From Eubacteriaceae bacterium Marseille-Q4139 (lineage in GTDB: Bacteria; Bacillota; Clostridia; Lachnospirales; Lachnospiraceae): a stretch of 55,255 nucleotides of DNA. This document shows positions 1 through 8,752 of the stretch, piece by piece. The stretch covers positions 1 to 55,255 of the forward strand of contig JAGTTQ010000001.1 of the NCBI GenBank assembly GCA_018223415.1, read 5' to 3'. The position numbers and the translations under genes are program-made. The notes beneath the pieces are model-generated. The model did not search any database, had not been told where the DNA came from, and worked only from the letters and a program-made list of their open reading frames with translations. Each line of letters starts with the position of its first letter. Position 1 is the first letter of the stretch.

Positions 1-129
1 TCCCCCCACACAACAAAAAATCCCTCCCACGCCCGTCAGCCAAATTTCCGCCAACAGCCATGAGAGGGACTCTCACACCTTCTACATACTCCTATTTTCT
101 TCCCACCACTCTCTCCCTATCTCCCACTC

Positions 130-2205
130 CTACCTCTTCTTCCTCACATACTTCACCTTCCTCCCCTCCACCTGCCAAACAAACTCCAACCTTTCAACCT
201 TCCCATCCTCACTCTTCTTCCGATACCCCAAAAACTCCTCAATCCGCCTGCTGTTCCCAAAACATCGTAATTTCACCCCAAAATTCGTCTCATACACAGC
301 CACATCACCAAAAACACTCCCCTTCACCACAAAACTCAAATAAAGCACCCGCGAAAACTCCAAAAAATCCGGCGCCGCCACATCTTCCTCGACCTGGTGG
401 CCACCTTCCAAATCTTCCGACTTCTTCCGCTCATCCTCCTCTCTCTTCCGCACTCTCCAGTCTGCGCCTCCAAAGTCTGCCCGGTTCACAAGAATCCGTT
501 CCCCGGCCGCGTTCACCTCCGGAAGCGAAAGGACGCTCGCCAGGAAAAGCTCAAAATTCTTCTTAAGCCCGGCCGCTGCGCTGCCGCCGGCTTCCAACAA
601 ATCACACTCTTCCCTCAGCTCACCAATCTCCCTTCCGATGCGCTCCATCCGTTCCTCTGCCGTCTCCCCTGCGCACTCCCATTCCGCGCCGTCTCCGCCG
701 CACTTCTCCCAATCACTGTGCACACGTCCATACTCCGCTTCCCGCTCCGCAATCTCCCTTTCCAAAATCTCTCTGCGGTCGCAGGCCCAGCCTCTCTGCC
801 CCTCTTTCCGGCATTCCGCATCATAAGCCCGCTTAAACTCCTTCACAATCCAGCTCTCCTCGCCGCGTTTCTCATAATCCCGCTTTAACTCATACAGCAT
901 CTCCATAAAACTCTGCTCCAATGCCGTCTGGTACACCGCCGCCGAACCACAGCGTCCCCTTGTCTCTACCTTCTCCCTTTCTCCGTCGGAAAGCCGCCCC
1001 TGCCTTTTATGACTACCACATTGTTCCCGGCAGTGCCATACCGTACAGGCATAGGAATACGATTCCCGGGCGCCTTCCGCCGAGAGCCCCTGCCAGGAAA
1101 GGCAGCGTTCATCCGCATAGCCGGCCGCGACCGCCGTGACGCTCTTCCTGACAAGCGGCGCGCCGCATTCCCCGCAGACAAGATTCCGAAAATGAGAAAG
1201 CCTTGTGGCAGGCTTCTTCTTCTCCATTTTCCGGTTTCCCTTCGCATGCCGCTCCCGCGCCTTTAACATGGCCTTCGTCTTTTCCCATGTCATCCTGTCG
1301 ATAATGGCCGCATGGTGGTCCCGCACATAATACCTGGGCGCCTCCCCGCGGTTCGGCTGCGAATGGTGGGTCAGAAAATCCGTCGTGACCGTTTTCTGCA
1401 TCTCACAATCCCCCACATACTTCTCATTCCGCAGGACGTCCAGGACAGAATCCGCCCGCCATTTCTTCCCGCAGACCGTCGTGATCCCCTTTTCATTTAG
1501 CATCCCCGCAATGCCGTTTGCCGTGCAGCCGCAAAGATACTCAGAAAAAATCATCCGCACCACCCGCGCCTGTTCTTCATTGATCACCCACTCCCCATCC
1601 GGCCCCGGGTCATAGCCGATCATCCGGTTCAGGTTGATCACCGGCCGCCCGGCCCGGAAATTCTTCTGGAACGCCCAGCGGATGTTGTCCGAAATCGACC
1701 GGCTCTCCTCCTGGGCTAACGCCGACAAAATCGTAAGCACCAGCTCTCCCTTCGCGTCCAGCGTATCAATGTTTTCCTTCTCAAAATAAATTCCAACCGG
1801 CGGATCCTGTGACCGGAGCTTTCTTACACACTCCAGTGTATCCAGCGTATTTCTCGCAAATCTGGAAATAGATTTCGTCACAATATAGTCCATGCGCCCA
1901 TTGGCAGCATCCTCCATCATCTGATTAAACTGCTGCCGCCTGGCTCTGGAAGTACCCGTGATCGCCTCATCCGCATAAATCCCGGCCATCTCCCATTCCG
2001 CCTTCTTCCGGATCAGTTCCGTATAATAAATCTTCTGCTTCACATACGAAGTCTGCTGGCTCTCATCCCCCGTAGAAACACGGCAGTAAGCCGCCACACG
2101 CAGCCGCCCCGCCCCTGTGATCTGACCGCCGGCCCTGACAGCCCGTCTCGTGGCCGGGATCACTGCCACCTGCGGCTGCTCCCGCCTTCTTTCCGTCTCA
2201 CCCAT
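130..2205 (-). CDS. large serine recombinase (resolvase/invertase family), distal member of a pair
   Basis: Site-specific DNA recombinase of the large serine family. The N-terminal catalytic domain starts near residue 30, with the nucleophile in the motif YCRVSTG. The conserved stretch SISRFARNTLDTLE and the block EKENIDT follow. A recombinase (DNA-binding) domain comes next, then a zinc ribbon (CGECG, later a second Cys group) and a coiled-coil tail. I chose the start at 2205 because GGTGAGGAG precedes that ATG and it overlaps the stop of the upstream recombinase by 8 bp, which indicates translational coupling. A longer in-frame reading would overlap the neighbour much more. The 691-aa product is long for the family. 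The extra length sits between the zinc-ribbon Cys pairs and in the charged C-terminal half. It is probably part of the excision/integration module of an element lying to the left. Partner sites are not visible. Confidence 0.9.
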   Translation of the reverse strand: MGETERRREQPQVAVIPATRRAVRAGGQITGAGRLRVAAYCRVSTGDESQQTSYVKQKIYYTELIRKKAEWEMAGIYADEAITGTSRARRQQFNQMMEDAANGRMDYIVTKSISRFARNTLDTLECVRKLRSQDPPVGIYFEKENIDTLDAKGELVLTILSALAQEESRSISDNIRWAFQKNFRAGRPVINLNRMIGYDPGPDGEWVINEEQARVVRMIFSEYLCGCTANGIAGMLNEKGITTVCGKKWRADSVLDVLRNEKYVGDCEMQKTVTTDFLTHHSQPNRGEAPRYYVRDHHAAIIDRMTWEKTKAMLKARERHAKGNRKMEKKKPATRLSHFRNLVCGECGAPLVRKSVTAVAAGYADERCLSWQGLSAEGARESYSYACTVWHCREQCGSHKRQGRLSDGEREKVETRGRCGSAAVYQTALEQSFMEMLYELKRDYEKRGEESWIVKEFKRAYDAECRKEGQRGWACDRREILEREIAEREAEYGRVHSDWEKCGGDGAEWECAGETAEERMERIGREIGELREECDLLEAGGSAAAGLKKNFELFLASVLSLPEVNAAGERILVNRADFGGADWRVRKREEDERKKSEDLEGGHQVEEDVAAPDFLEFSRVLYLSFVVKGSVFGDVAVYETNFGVKLRCFGNSRRIEEFLGYRKKSEDGKVERLEFVWQVEGRKVKYVRKKR

Positions 2206-3820
2206 TGCTTCTCTCCTCACCTTCTCCAATTTCTGTCTCCGTAACCGTGCCGTCACACCAGAGCACACGGCACCGTCCTGCCGGCAAAATCTCAATAGAA
2301 AAAACAAATGCCTTCAAAAACTCCCCGCAGAGCCCGCCAAAAAACGCCTGCAATCCGCCTCTCTTTCGCGGAAGCGTCCGGAGCCATGAAAGCGCAGACT
2401 CCCGGCACAAAAGATCTGCCTCAAATTCCTCGCTGTACTGTTCCAGCCTCTCCCTCTGCTTCAAAAGCCTCTCCCTGTCGCCGCCTTCGGCCATGGAAAT
2501 CTGCCGTTCCAGAAACATGGCCTCCCTGCCGGAAAATGCTGTCCTCATGGCCGTCTCCAGCCATTCCGTCATGCGGCGGATGAAGCCGTCCTCCAGCCAT
2601 GCACCGAACCGCGTCATGGCCGCCCGCCTGAGTGCCGCTTCCATCTCTTCTTCATACACCCAGCCAGCCCGGCACACATTCCTTCCATTATGAAGCTCCG
2701 CCGTCGGGCAGAACCAGATGGGCCTGTGCTTCCTGTTTCTCGAATGAAAAAAACGGCCGCAAAAGCCGCAGACAAGCCTGCCGGAAAATGGATAGCAGTT
2801 CCTCACACCGCTCTTATTGGAAAACAGCTCCGAATTCCTGTCTGCCGCCTCCTTTGCCTTTAAAAACAACTCCCGGCTCACAATGGCCGGATGATGGCCG
2901 CTGACGAAAAACTGAGGCTCCTCGCCGCGGTTCTTCCTGGATTCCCGCGGAAGGAAGCCAGTCGAATACGACTTCTGGAGAAGCACATCGCCGGCATACC
3001 GCTCCAGCCGGATCATCTGCCCCACATAACGCCCCGTCCAGCCCTCGTACAGCCCGTCGCGCAGAGCCCCCTTCGGCGCCTGCCGCCCCTCGCGCTGCCG
3101 CCTGTGCTTTTCCGTCCAGACATGCTCCGGGGCCGGAACCCCCTCCAGATTTAACTGCGCTGCAATCCGGCGGAACGAATGCCCGGCCGCTGCTTCCTCA
3201 AAAATCCGCCTCACAACGGCAGCTTCCTTCTCCACCACTTCAAGGCTCCGAAGCCGGTAGCCGTCCGCGGTCACCTCCGTCTCCCCGGAATATCGATAGC
3301 CATAAATCGCAAGATTCTTCGCCTCCCCCTTCGGGTACCGCTTCTGAAAGCCCCACCGCACATTGGCTGAAACCGACTGGCTCTCCTCCTGTGCAATGGC
3401 TCCCAGCGCCGTAAGCACAAACTCCCCGGCCATGGCACCGGTATCCAGATTCTCCTTCTCAAAAAAAATCGAGGCGCCGCTCTCCCTTATGACCTGAAGC
3501 GCCTCGAGAAAATCCGCCGTATTCCTGGCAAACCGCGAAATAGATTTGCAGATAATCCGGTCAATGTACCCGGCCCTGCAATGCCTGAGGAGCCGCTGGA
3601 ATCCCGGCCTCTTTTTCCCCTGCACGCCAGATCTCCCATAGTCCGCATAAATTCCTGCCGGCTCAATCCCGGGATCCTCCAAAAGAACCTTCCTGAAATA
3701 ACGCTCCTGGAGCTCATAAGACTCCTCCTGCCCGCTTCCATCCTCAGAAACCCGGATATATGCGGCCGTCCGAAGCTTCCGCCTTCCGCCATCACTCACT
3801 TCCCTTTTCCTTTGTGTCAT
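2198..3820 (-). CDS. large serine recombinase, proximal member of a pair
   Basis: Second serine recombinase, about 540 aa. The catalytic serine lies in YIRVSEDGSGQ. Other landmarks are ISRFARNTADFLEAL, FFEKENLDT and the helix following EFVLTALGAIAQEESQS. The recombinase domain has a zinc ribbon (CGFCGRFF, then FCPTAELHNGRNVC), and the C-terminal part is basic and helical. The ATG at 3820 lies 10 nt after AAAGGAGG, with a GTG one codon upstream. The earlier in-frame ATG at 3850 lies upstream of this SD and is unlikely to be used. The gene overlaps the next recombinase by 8 bp, so the two are probably co-expressed. Two dissimilar recombinases in tandem are typical of clostridial integrative elements. 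The element boundary on this side was not identified. Confidence 0.92.
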   Translation of the reverse strand: MTQRKREVSDGGRRKLRTAAYIRVSEDGSGQEESYELQERYFRKVLLEDPGIEPAGIYADYGRSGVQGKKRPGFQRLLRHCRAGYIDRIICKSISRFARNTADFLEALQVIRESGASIFFEKENLDTGAMAGEFVLTALGAIAQEESQSVSANVRWGFQKRYPKGEAKNLAIYGYRYSGETEVTADGYRLRSLEVVEKEAAVVRRIFEEAAAGHSFRRIAAQLNLEGVPAPEHVWTEKHRRQREGRQAPKGALRDGLYEGWTGRYVGQMIRLERYAGDVLLQKSYSTGFLPRESRKNRGEEPQFFVSGHHPAIVSRELFLKAKEAADRNSELFSNKSGVRNCYPFSGRLVCGFCGRFFHSRNRKHRPIWFCPTAELHNGRNVCRAGWVYEEEMEAALRRAAMTRFGAWLEDGFIRRMTEWLETAMRTAFSGREAMFLERQISMAEGGDRERLLKQRERLEQYSEEFEADLLCRESALSWLRTLPRKRGGLQAFFGGLCGEFLKAFVFSIEILPAGRCRVLWCDGTVTETEIGEGEERSNG

Positions 3821-3962
3821 CACACTGCTTCCTCCTTTGTAAATTTCCATCTTCCGTCAGATTTCCGGCAAATTTGGCCTCTCCCAGGCCGCCCCAAAAA
3901 CATCCCTGCGCGCCTGGCTCACTGCCCGCCGAACCAAAAAAGACATTTTTCGACATTAAACA

Positions 3963-3999
3963 TAAAAAGAAAAAGCCAGGGCAATACGCCGCCCCGGCT
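3963..3999 (-). terminator. intrinsic terminator after the EFR1 ferredoxin gene
   Basis: A stem of 9 bp with one wobble (arms 3974-3982 and 3991-3999) with an 8-nt loop is followed on the minus strand by a T-rich tract at 3963-3973. It lies about 30 bp after the stop of the gene ending at 4031 and should insulate it from the recombinase pair. Confidence 0.75.
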
Positions 4000-4030
4000 T
4001 TCCAAAAATACTCTCCGGCTGCTTCCGGAA

Positions 4031-4855
4031 TCAATTTTCAAAAAAAGAATTGCATGCCCTTGCCGTATAGTTTTTCTCCAGCATCCGCACATGGGACAAA
4101 AACTGCTCGTCCACAAAATACTTTGCCTGCCTCGGGCACTTCTTCACACAGGCCTGGCACTTGATGCAGATACCCGTCACCTGCGTCACGTTCTCCCTGT
4201 CAATACTGCCCATGGGACATACCTGCGCGCAGATTCCGCACCGGTCGCACTTGTCCGCGTCCGTAAGCGGCTTCGCCTTCAAAAACTTGGCCGGCGTTCC
4301 GTCTTCTGCAAGCGGCGTATAATACGGGCCAACCGGCTCATTCCCCTTGACGGACACATGCTCCGGAAGCTCCCCTGCCTTGATTTTATCGGCAACACGC
4401 TTTGCAAAGCCGCGGATCTCCTCCAAATCTTCGGCATCCGGCCTTCCAACAGCCAATGTCCTGGAAAATGCATGCTGGCTCACAATTGCCGCAGCCGCAG
4501 CCGTCCGAAAGCCATGACTCTCCAGAACCAGTTTCAGCTCCATGAGTCCGTCATCAAAGCTTCTGTTTCCATACACGCTGACAGGAATCGCATAAGCTCC
4601 GGCAGCCGTAAAGCAGCGCTCCACATCCGGAAGAAGCTTGTTGGGCACACGCCCTGCATAGACCGGCGTACCGATAACCGCCAGATCCTCCTTCCCGAAG
4701 GCATATATCTTTTCCCGGCTTTCCGGCAGTGTAAAATCAATCTCCTGAAGCTCCAGTCTCAGTTCCTCCGAAAGCCCTCCGGCAATGGCCGTCACCGCCT
4801 TCTTCGTTCCTCCTGTCGGGCTGAAATACACAGCCCAGATTCTCTTAATATCCAT
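4031..4855 (-). CDS. EFR1-type flavodoxin-ferredoxin fusion
   Basis: A 274-aa soluble electron carrier/oxidoreductase. Residues about 1-160 form a flavodoxin-like domain: the phosphate-binding loop FSPTGGTKKAV near residue 11, then IGTPVYAGRVPN. The C-terminus (about 195-255) holds two 4Fe-4S motifs, CDRCGICAQVCP and CIKCQACVKKCP. This architecture is that of the EFR1 family of clostridial ferredoxins. The substrate is unknown. The gene is monocistronic, with its own promoter (4894-4922) and terminator. The start is preceded by GGGAGGACGAAG. It is not part of the Rnf operon nearby but could use the same ferredoxin pool (inference). Confidence 0.9.
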   Translation of the reverse strand: MDIKRIWAVYFSPTGGTKKAVTAIAGGLSEELRLELQEIDFTLPESREKIYAFGKEDLAVIGTPVYAGRVPNKLLPDVERCFTAAGAYAIPVSVYGNRSFDDGLMELKLVLESHGFRTAAAAAIVSQHAFSRTLAVGRPDAEDLEEIRGFAKRVADKIKAGELPEHVSVKGNEPVGPYYTPLAEDGTPAKFLKAKPLTDADKCDRCGICAQVCPMGSIDRENVTQVTGICIKCQACVKKCPRQAKYFVDEQFLSHVRMLEKNYTARACNSFFEN

Positions 4856-4893
4856 CTTCGTCCTCCCATTGACAGAAAAATTCTACATAAACC

Positions 4894-4922
4894 ATCCTAC
4901 CTCTCCCCAAACGGTTTGTCAA
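4894..4922 (-). promoter_or_regulatory. sigma-A-type promoter of the EFR1 gene
   Basis: On the minus strand TTGACA (4917-4922) is separated by 17 bp from TAGGAT (4894-4899), about 40 bp before the start codon at 4855. Confidence 0.65.
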
Positions 4923-5020
4923 CGCCATTTTGTCAGGCACCGCAGGTGCCGCGGCCTTCGCCCTTTTAACACGGCACTTCCCCACTCATATCGGCATGGC
5001 TTGCCTGCTGCCGCAAATAT

Positions 5021-5045
5021 AAAAAAGGCCCCGGGCAAACGCCCG
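5021..5045 (-). terminator. distal half of the rpsB-tsf terminator, separated by an IS
   Basis: Read on the minus strand, this piece is the 3' arm GCCCGGGGCC plus a T6 tract. The matching 5' arm lies at 6762-6773, on the other side of the insertion sequence. Removing the IS and one CCG target duplicate restores a 10-bp stem (one G-T pair), a GTTT loop and TTTTTT, a textbook terminator about 20 bp after the tsf stop. The remaining hairpin on this side (CGGGC-GTTT-GCCCG) may still act weakly. Confidence 0.8.
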
Positions 5046-5123
5046 TGAACTGCTTCCCGTCAAGTAGACAATCAAAAAAATATAATTTTTTTCTGCCAGT
5101 AGGTATCACCTGCTGGCAGATTT

Positions 5124-6052
5124 TTACGCTGCCTGTAAATATTTTTCGTGTTTCTCCATTGGTGTTACTATACCAAGCTTCCTCTGCAAACGTCTGTTGT
5201 TATAGTAATTGATATATTTCTCTATCATGACCACCAGTGATTCTCTGTCCATAAATCGTTTACCATAATAACGCTCCCGTTTTAGAATTCCCCAGAATCC
5301 TTCCATTGGTCCATTATCGATACACTTTGCTACTCTGGACATGCTCTGCATCATCCCTGCTGCTTCAAGTTTTGCATGAAAGGCTCTATTGGTGTATTGA
5401 AAGCCTCTGTCACTGTGAAACATTGGATGTGCTTCAGGATTATCTTTGACTGCATCATCAAAGGTATCAAACACTAATGCATTACTATTACTGTCGCCAA
5501 TACGGTAGGATACGATTCTTCGGTCATACAGGTCAAGAATTGCACTTAAATATACCTTGTGCTTTTCAATTCCGATATAGTAATGAAATTCCGTTACATC
5601 GGTCAACCACTTTTCATTCGGAGCTTCTGCCGTGAATTCACGATTCAGGATATTTTCGGCTATGTACTGTGGATTTGCAGCCTGTCTTGTACAGCTATCG
5701 TTTGCATATTTGATAGTGGATTTGATACCAAGTTTCCGGCAGATGCGCAAAACACGTTTATCATTTACATCAATGTCATGGTAACGCTCCAACTCATCAC
5801 GGATTCTGCGATAACCCTTATCAGGTGATTCTATGTGGATTTTTTCTATCAGTTCCGCAATTTTTCGGTTTTCCTGTTCATTCTCTGACATTTCATGGTT
5901 CAGCCATTTGTAATAAGCCGCCCTTGAAACACCGCCAATCTTACAAAGCTCCTGTATCGGATAATCGTGTTCTTCCTGTTCTTCTTTGACAGCCTGATAG
6001 ATATGCTCGTGGCGGATCAGGCTCAGCCCCGCCTCCTTTCGATTTCCTCTAA
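5124..6052 (-). CDS. IS3-family transposase OrfB (DDE domain), copy 1
   Basis: Catalytic part of the transposase. An N-terminal HTH-like segment is followed by the rve integrase core. The DDE residues are visible in KWLTDVTEF, MFHSDRGFQYT and CIDNGPMEGFWG. The first ATG in frame is only at 5891, but the frame is open back into the end of orfA in the -1 phase. A run of seven A on the coding strand (6053-6059), read as A-AAA-AAA in the orfA frame, is a classic -1 slippage site, so the functional product is most likely an OrfAB fusion. Compared with the other copy it has YIGIEK for YIGNEK and NPEAH for NPDAH. Confidence 0.9.
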
Positions 6053-6694
6053 TTTTTTTAAGAATGATAACTCCATTTCTTCACGTTGCCGTTTGGCTTT
6101 TTCCAGTTTCAACTCCGCTTGAAGCTTTTCCACCTCTGTAAGAGAATCTTCCGATTTTCTTTTGCCGCGGTTATCCTGTAATGCAGGAACTCCGCCTGTT
6201 TCGTATTTGATAGTGTAATTTCGTGCCTGCTGATAGGACACCTTAAAGTTTTCTGATGTTTCAGCATAGTTATGGCCATGGGAAATGCAGTAGGATGCAA
6301 TTTCCACTCTTTCTTCAAACGTTGTTTTTCTTCCTTTGGTCATAAGACTACATCCTCCTGTTCTGGAAGCCTTTAGCTCCTTATGACCATTATACAGCGC
6401 AATCCATTTCCTGAGTGTACGAGTACTGGAAATTTTATGTTTTTTACAAATATCACGTAGTGAACCAAGACCAGAAAGATACTCTTGTACAGCAATCTCT
6501 TTCTCGGCGGAAGTTCTTTTGGTCCATCCTTTGTTGTAAAAGGTTTCTGAACCCATAGACTGATAATTACGAATCCATTCTTCTAAAGTAGTAGGATGAA
6601 TTCCTTCTCCTGTTGATACAGATGTAATACTATGTTTAGCTTCCAAAATAAGCTTTACCATTCGTAATTTATCTTCAGCAGAATATTTACGCAT
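6023..6694 (-). CDS. IS3-family OrfA, copy 1
   Basis: A 223-aa DNA-binding protein with two HTH modules. The first is at residues about 5-55 (EDKLRMVKLILEAKHS). The second is near 115-165, after TKGRKTTFEERVEIA, and a leucine-rich coiled coil (about 180-220) follows. The double-HTH layout matches the IS150 group. An AAGGAGGGAGC SD lies just upstream. Because the tsf terminator is broken by this IS and orfA points the same way as tsf, rpsB-tsf transcription may read into the transposase. Confidence 0.92.
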   Translation of the reverse strand: MRKYSAEDKLRMVKLILEAKHSITSVSTGEGIHPTTLEEWIRNYQSMGSETFYNKGWTKRTSAEKEIAVQEYLSGLGSLRDICKKHKISSTRTLRKWIALYNGHKELKASRTGGCSLMTKGRKTTFEERVEIASYCISHGHNYAETSENFKVSYQQARNYTIKYETGGVPALQDNRGKRKSEDSLTEVEKLQAELKLEKAKRQREEMELSFLKKLEEIERRRG

Positions 6695-6790
6695 AAGAAA
6701 TGCTCCCTCCTTGATAAACAGTTTTATTATTTCAACTGTCTACCTAGAAGGGAGCATATCACCGGAGCCTCCGAAAACACATGTTCTGGT

Positions 6791-7729
6791 TTATTTGCCA
6801 GCCATCTGCTTAGCAACTTCCTCAGCAAAGTTCTCTTCCTTCTTCTCGATACCCTCGCCGGTCTCGAAACGGATGAACTTCTTGATTGCAATCTTAGCGC
6901 CGTTCTTCTTGGCAACCTCAGCAACGTACTGAGCAACAGACTGCTTTCCGTCCTCTGCCTTTACATAAACCTGATCCATCAGGCAGATTTCCTTTAACTC
7001 TTTCTTAATACGGCCCATTACCATGCCGCTGATAATCTTATCATTAGCATCCGGCTTCTCGTTCTTGGCAGCCGCCGTAAGGATCTCTTTCTCTCTCTCG
7101 ATGTATTCAGCATCTACTTCGCTCTCGTTTGTGTAGAGCGGCTTTAAAGCTGCTGCCTGCATAGCGACGTTCTTTGCCATCTCCTTGATCTCGTCGTTGA
7201 CAACGTCTGTCTCCACGTCAACGAGAACGCCGATCTTTCCGCCTGCATGAATATAGGAAGCAACAAATCCGTTCGGCTCCTCAAGCTGAGCGAATCTTCT
7301 GATGTGCATGTTCTCACCGATGATGGAAATCTGGGTGGAAAGAGCCTCAGCCACGGTCATGGACGGATCCTTCTCCCACTTCTCGTTCATGAAAGCGTCG
7401 ATGTCTGCTGCCGTCGTGTTGAGCGCCTGAGCTGCAACATCTGCAACATAGCTGCGGAACTTCTCGTTCTTTGCAACGAAGTCAGTCTCAGCGTTTACCT
7501 CAACGGCAACTGCCTTCTTCTCGTCAGCGGAAACAACCGTATCCACGATTCCCTCTGCTGCAATACGGCCAGCCTTCTTTGCTGCACCGGCAAGTCCCTT
7601 TTCACGCAGGAAATCAACTGCCTTGTCCATATCGCCGTCCGTAGCCGCAAGAGCCTTCTTGCAGTCCATCATTCCGGCGCCTGTCATTTCTCTTAATTCT
7701 TTCACCATTGCTGCTGTTACTGCTGCCAT
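6791..7729 (-). CDS. tsf: translation elongation factor Ts
   Basis: EF-Ts recycles EF-Tu by exchanging GDP for GTP. The 312-aa protein opens with the N-terminal UBA-like domain, including VKELREMTGAGMMDCKKAL and the TDGDMDKAVDFLREKG signature. The dimerisation core and the conserved NAETDFVAKNEKF follow. It is the second gene of the rpsB-tsf operon, about 70 bp after rpsB, and length and order are canonical. Its terminator is interrupted 30 bp beyond the stop by the IS3-family element. Confidence 0.98.
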   Translation of the reverse strand: MAAVTAAMVKELREMTGAGMMDCKKALAATDGDMDKAVDFLREKGLAGAAKKAGRIAAEGIVDTVVSADEKKAVAVEVNAETDFVAKNEKFRSYVADVAAQALNTTAADIDAFMNEKWEKDPSMTVAEALSTQISIIGENMHIRRFAQLEEPNGFVASYIHAGGKIGVLVDVETDVVNDEIKEMAKNVAMQAAALKPLYTNESEVDAEYIEREKEILTAAAKNEKPDANDKIISGMVMGRIKKELKEICLMDQVYVKAEDGKQSVAQYVAEVAKKNGAKIAIKKFIRFETGEGIEKKEENFAEEVAKQMAGK

Positions 7730-7799
7730 GTTCTATTCCTCCGATATATAAAAGTCATGCCGCCTGCAAAGAGCAGGCGGCTGCCAGCTCCGTCTGAAA

Positions 7800-8531
7800 T
7801 TAAGCCTCAGCTGCTTCTTCCTCAGAAACCTCTTCTACGGCCTCAGCCTCGCCCTGATTTGCCTCCACAACAGCGTCTGCCATCTTGGAAACGATCAGTT
7901 TTACGGCTCTGATTGCATCATCGTTGCCCGGGATCACGTAATCCAGCTCTTCCGGATCGCAGTTGGTATCAGCAATACCGATCAGGGTAACTCCCAGAGT
8001 GTGAGCTTCCTGTACGCAGATTCTCTCCTTCTTCGGATCCACAACAAAAATGGCATCCGGAATCTTCTTCATTTCCTTGATTCCGCCAAGGTTCTTCTCT
8101 AACTTCTCCCACTCTTTCTTAAGAGCGATGACTTCCTTCTTCGGAAGAACGTCGAAAGTTCCATCCTCAGCCATTTTCTCGATGGCTTTCAGTCTTGCGA
8201 TTCTGGACTGGATGGTCTTGAAGTTGGTCAGCATGCCGCCGAGCCATCTCTCATTTACATAGTACATTCCGCAGCGCTCTGCTTCCGTCTTGATGGCATC
8301 CTGTGCCTGCTTCTTGGTACCTACGAACAGGATGGTGCCGCCGTCCTTTGCGATATCGGAAACGGCCTTGTAAGCCTCGTCAACCTTGCCTACGGACTTC
8401 TGAAGGTCGATGATATAGATACCATTTCTCTCCGTATAGATGTACGGAGCCATTTTCGGGTTCCATCTTCTTGTCTGGTGGCCGAAGTGTACGCCGGCTT
8501 CCAGAAGCTGCTTCATAGAAATAACGCTCAT
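7800..8531 (-). CDS. rpsB: 30S ribosomal protein S2
   Basis: Small-subunit protein S2, 243 aa. Signature segments are LLEAGVHFGHQTRRWNPKM near the N-terminus, the central coiled coil, and DPKKERICVQEAHTLGVTLIGIADTNCDP. The acidic Glu/Ala-rich tail is common in Firmicutes. I placed the start at MSVISMKQ, because GGAGG sits 8 nt before that ATG. The ATG five codons upstream overlaps the SD itself. A strong promoter lies at 8644-8672, leaving a leader of about 105 nt in which S2 autoregulation could act. Confidence 0.98.
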   Translation of the reverse strand: MSVISMKQLLEAGVHFGHQTRRWNPKMAPYIYTERNGIYIIDLQKSVGKVDEAYKAVSDIAKDGGTILFVGTKKQAQDAIKTEAERCGMYYVNERWLGGMLTNFKTIQSRIARLKAIEKMAEDGTFDVLPKKEVIALKKEWEKLEKNLGGIKEMKKIPDAIFVVDPKKERICVQEAHTLGVTLIGIADTNCDPEELDYVIPGNDDAIRAVKLIVSKMADAVVEANQGEAEAVEEVSEEEAAEA

Positions 8532-8643
8532 TTTCTTTTCCTCCATTTGGTTTTTCTTCCGTCTGCATTAAGCTCCCTCAAAGACCCTGCCAGGCAGAGC
8601 ACCATTCTCAGAATCCACAGACGTGCATATTATCAGCTTTTCT

Positions 8644-8672
8644 ACTATATCACAAGAATCGCAGACGTGCAA
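8644..8672 (-). promoter_or_regulatory. promoter of rpsB-tsf
   Basis: Minus-strand TTGCAC (8667-8672), a 17-bp spacer and TATAGT (8644-8649). A GCACGTCTG-containing sequence of 16-17 bp occurs twice in direct orientation, once across the -35/spacer (8655-8670) and once in the leader (8610-8626). This could be a regulator site. Confidence 0.75.
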
Positions 8673-8752
8673 GGGATTTTTTCCAAAATTTTCGCACCAA
8701 TTTCACCAAGAAAACAGCTATGACAAAATGCTGTCTCCTGACAGGAATTTCG

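Larger units (their letters stand above)
5046..6761 (-). mobile_element. IS3-family insertion sequence (IS150-like), copy 1
   Basis: A complete 1716-bp element encoding OrfA and OrfB on the minus strand. The ends are imperfect inverted repeats of about 30 bp starting TGA, with shared TGCT and GTAGACA blocks. It is flanked by the 3-bp direct repeat CCG (5043-5045 and 6762-6764), typical of the IS3 family. It has the same length as the copy at 18813-20528 and differs by only a few codons, so transposition was recent. It interrupts the tsf terminator. Confidence 0.95.

Noticed and set aside
1..61. A minus-strand ATG at 61 opening a frame that runs off the left edge (beginning MAVGGNLADG)
   Set aside because: Only 20 codons are visible, with no clear SD or motif. 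It could be the start of another gene but cannot be supported.
60..888. Two overlapping plus-strand ORFs rich in Ser/Pro/Thr opposite the first recombinase
   Set aside because: They mirror the purine-rich coding strand of the recombinase, which has real catalytic motifs. They have no SD and no recognisable domain.
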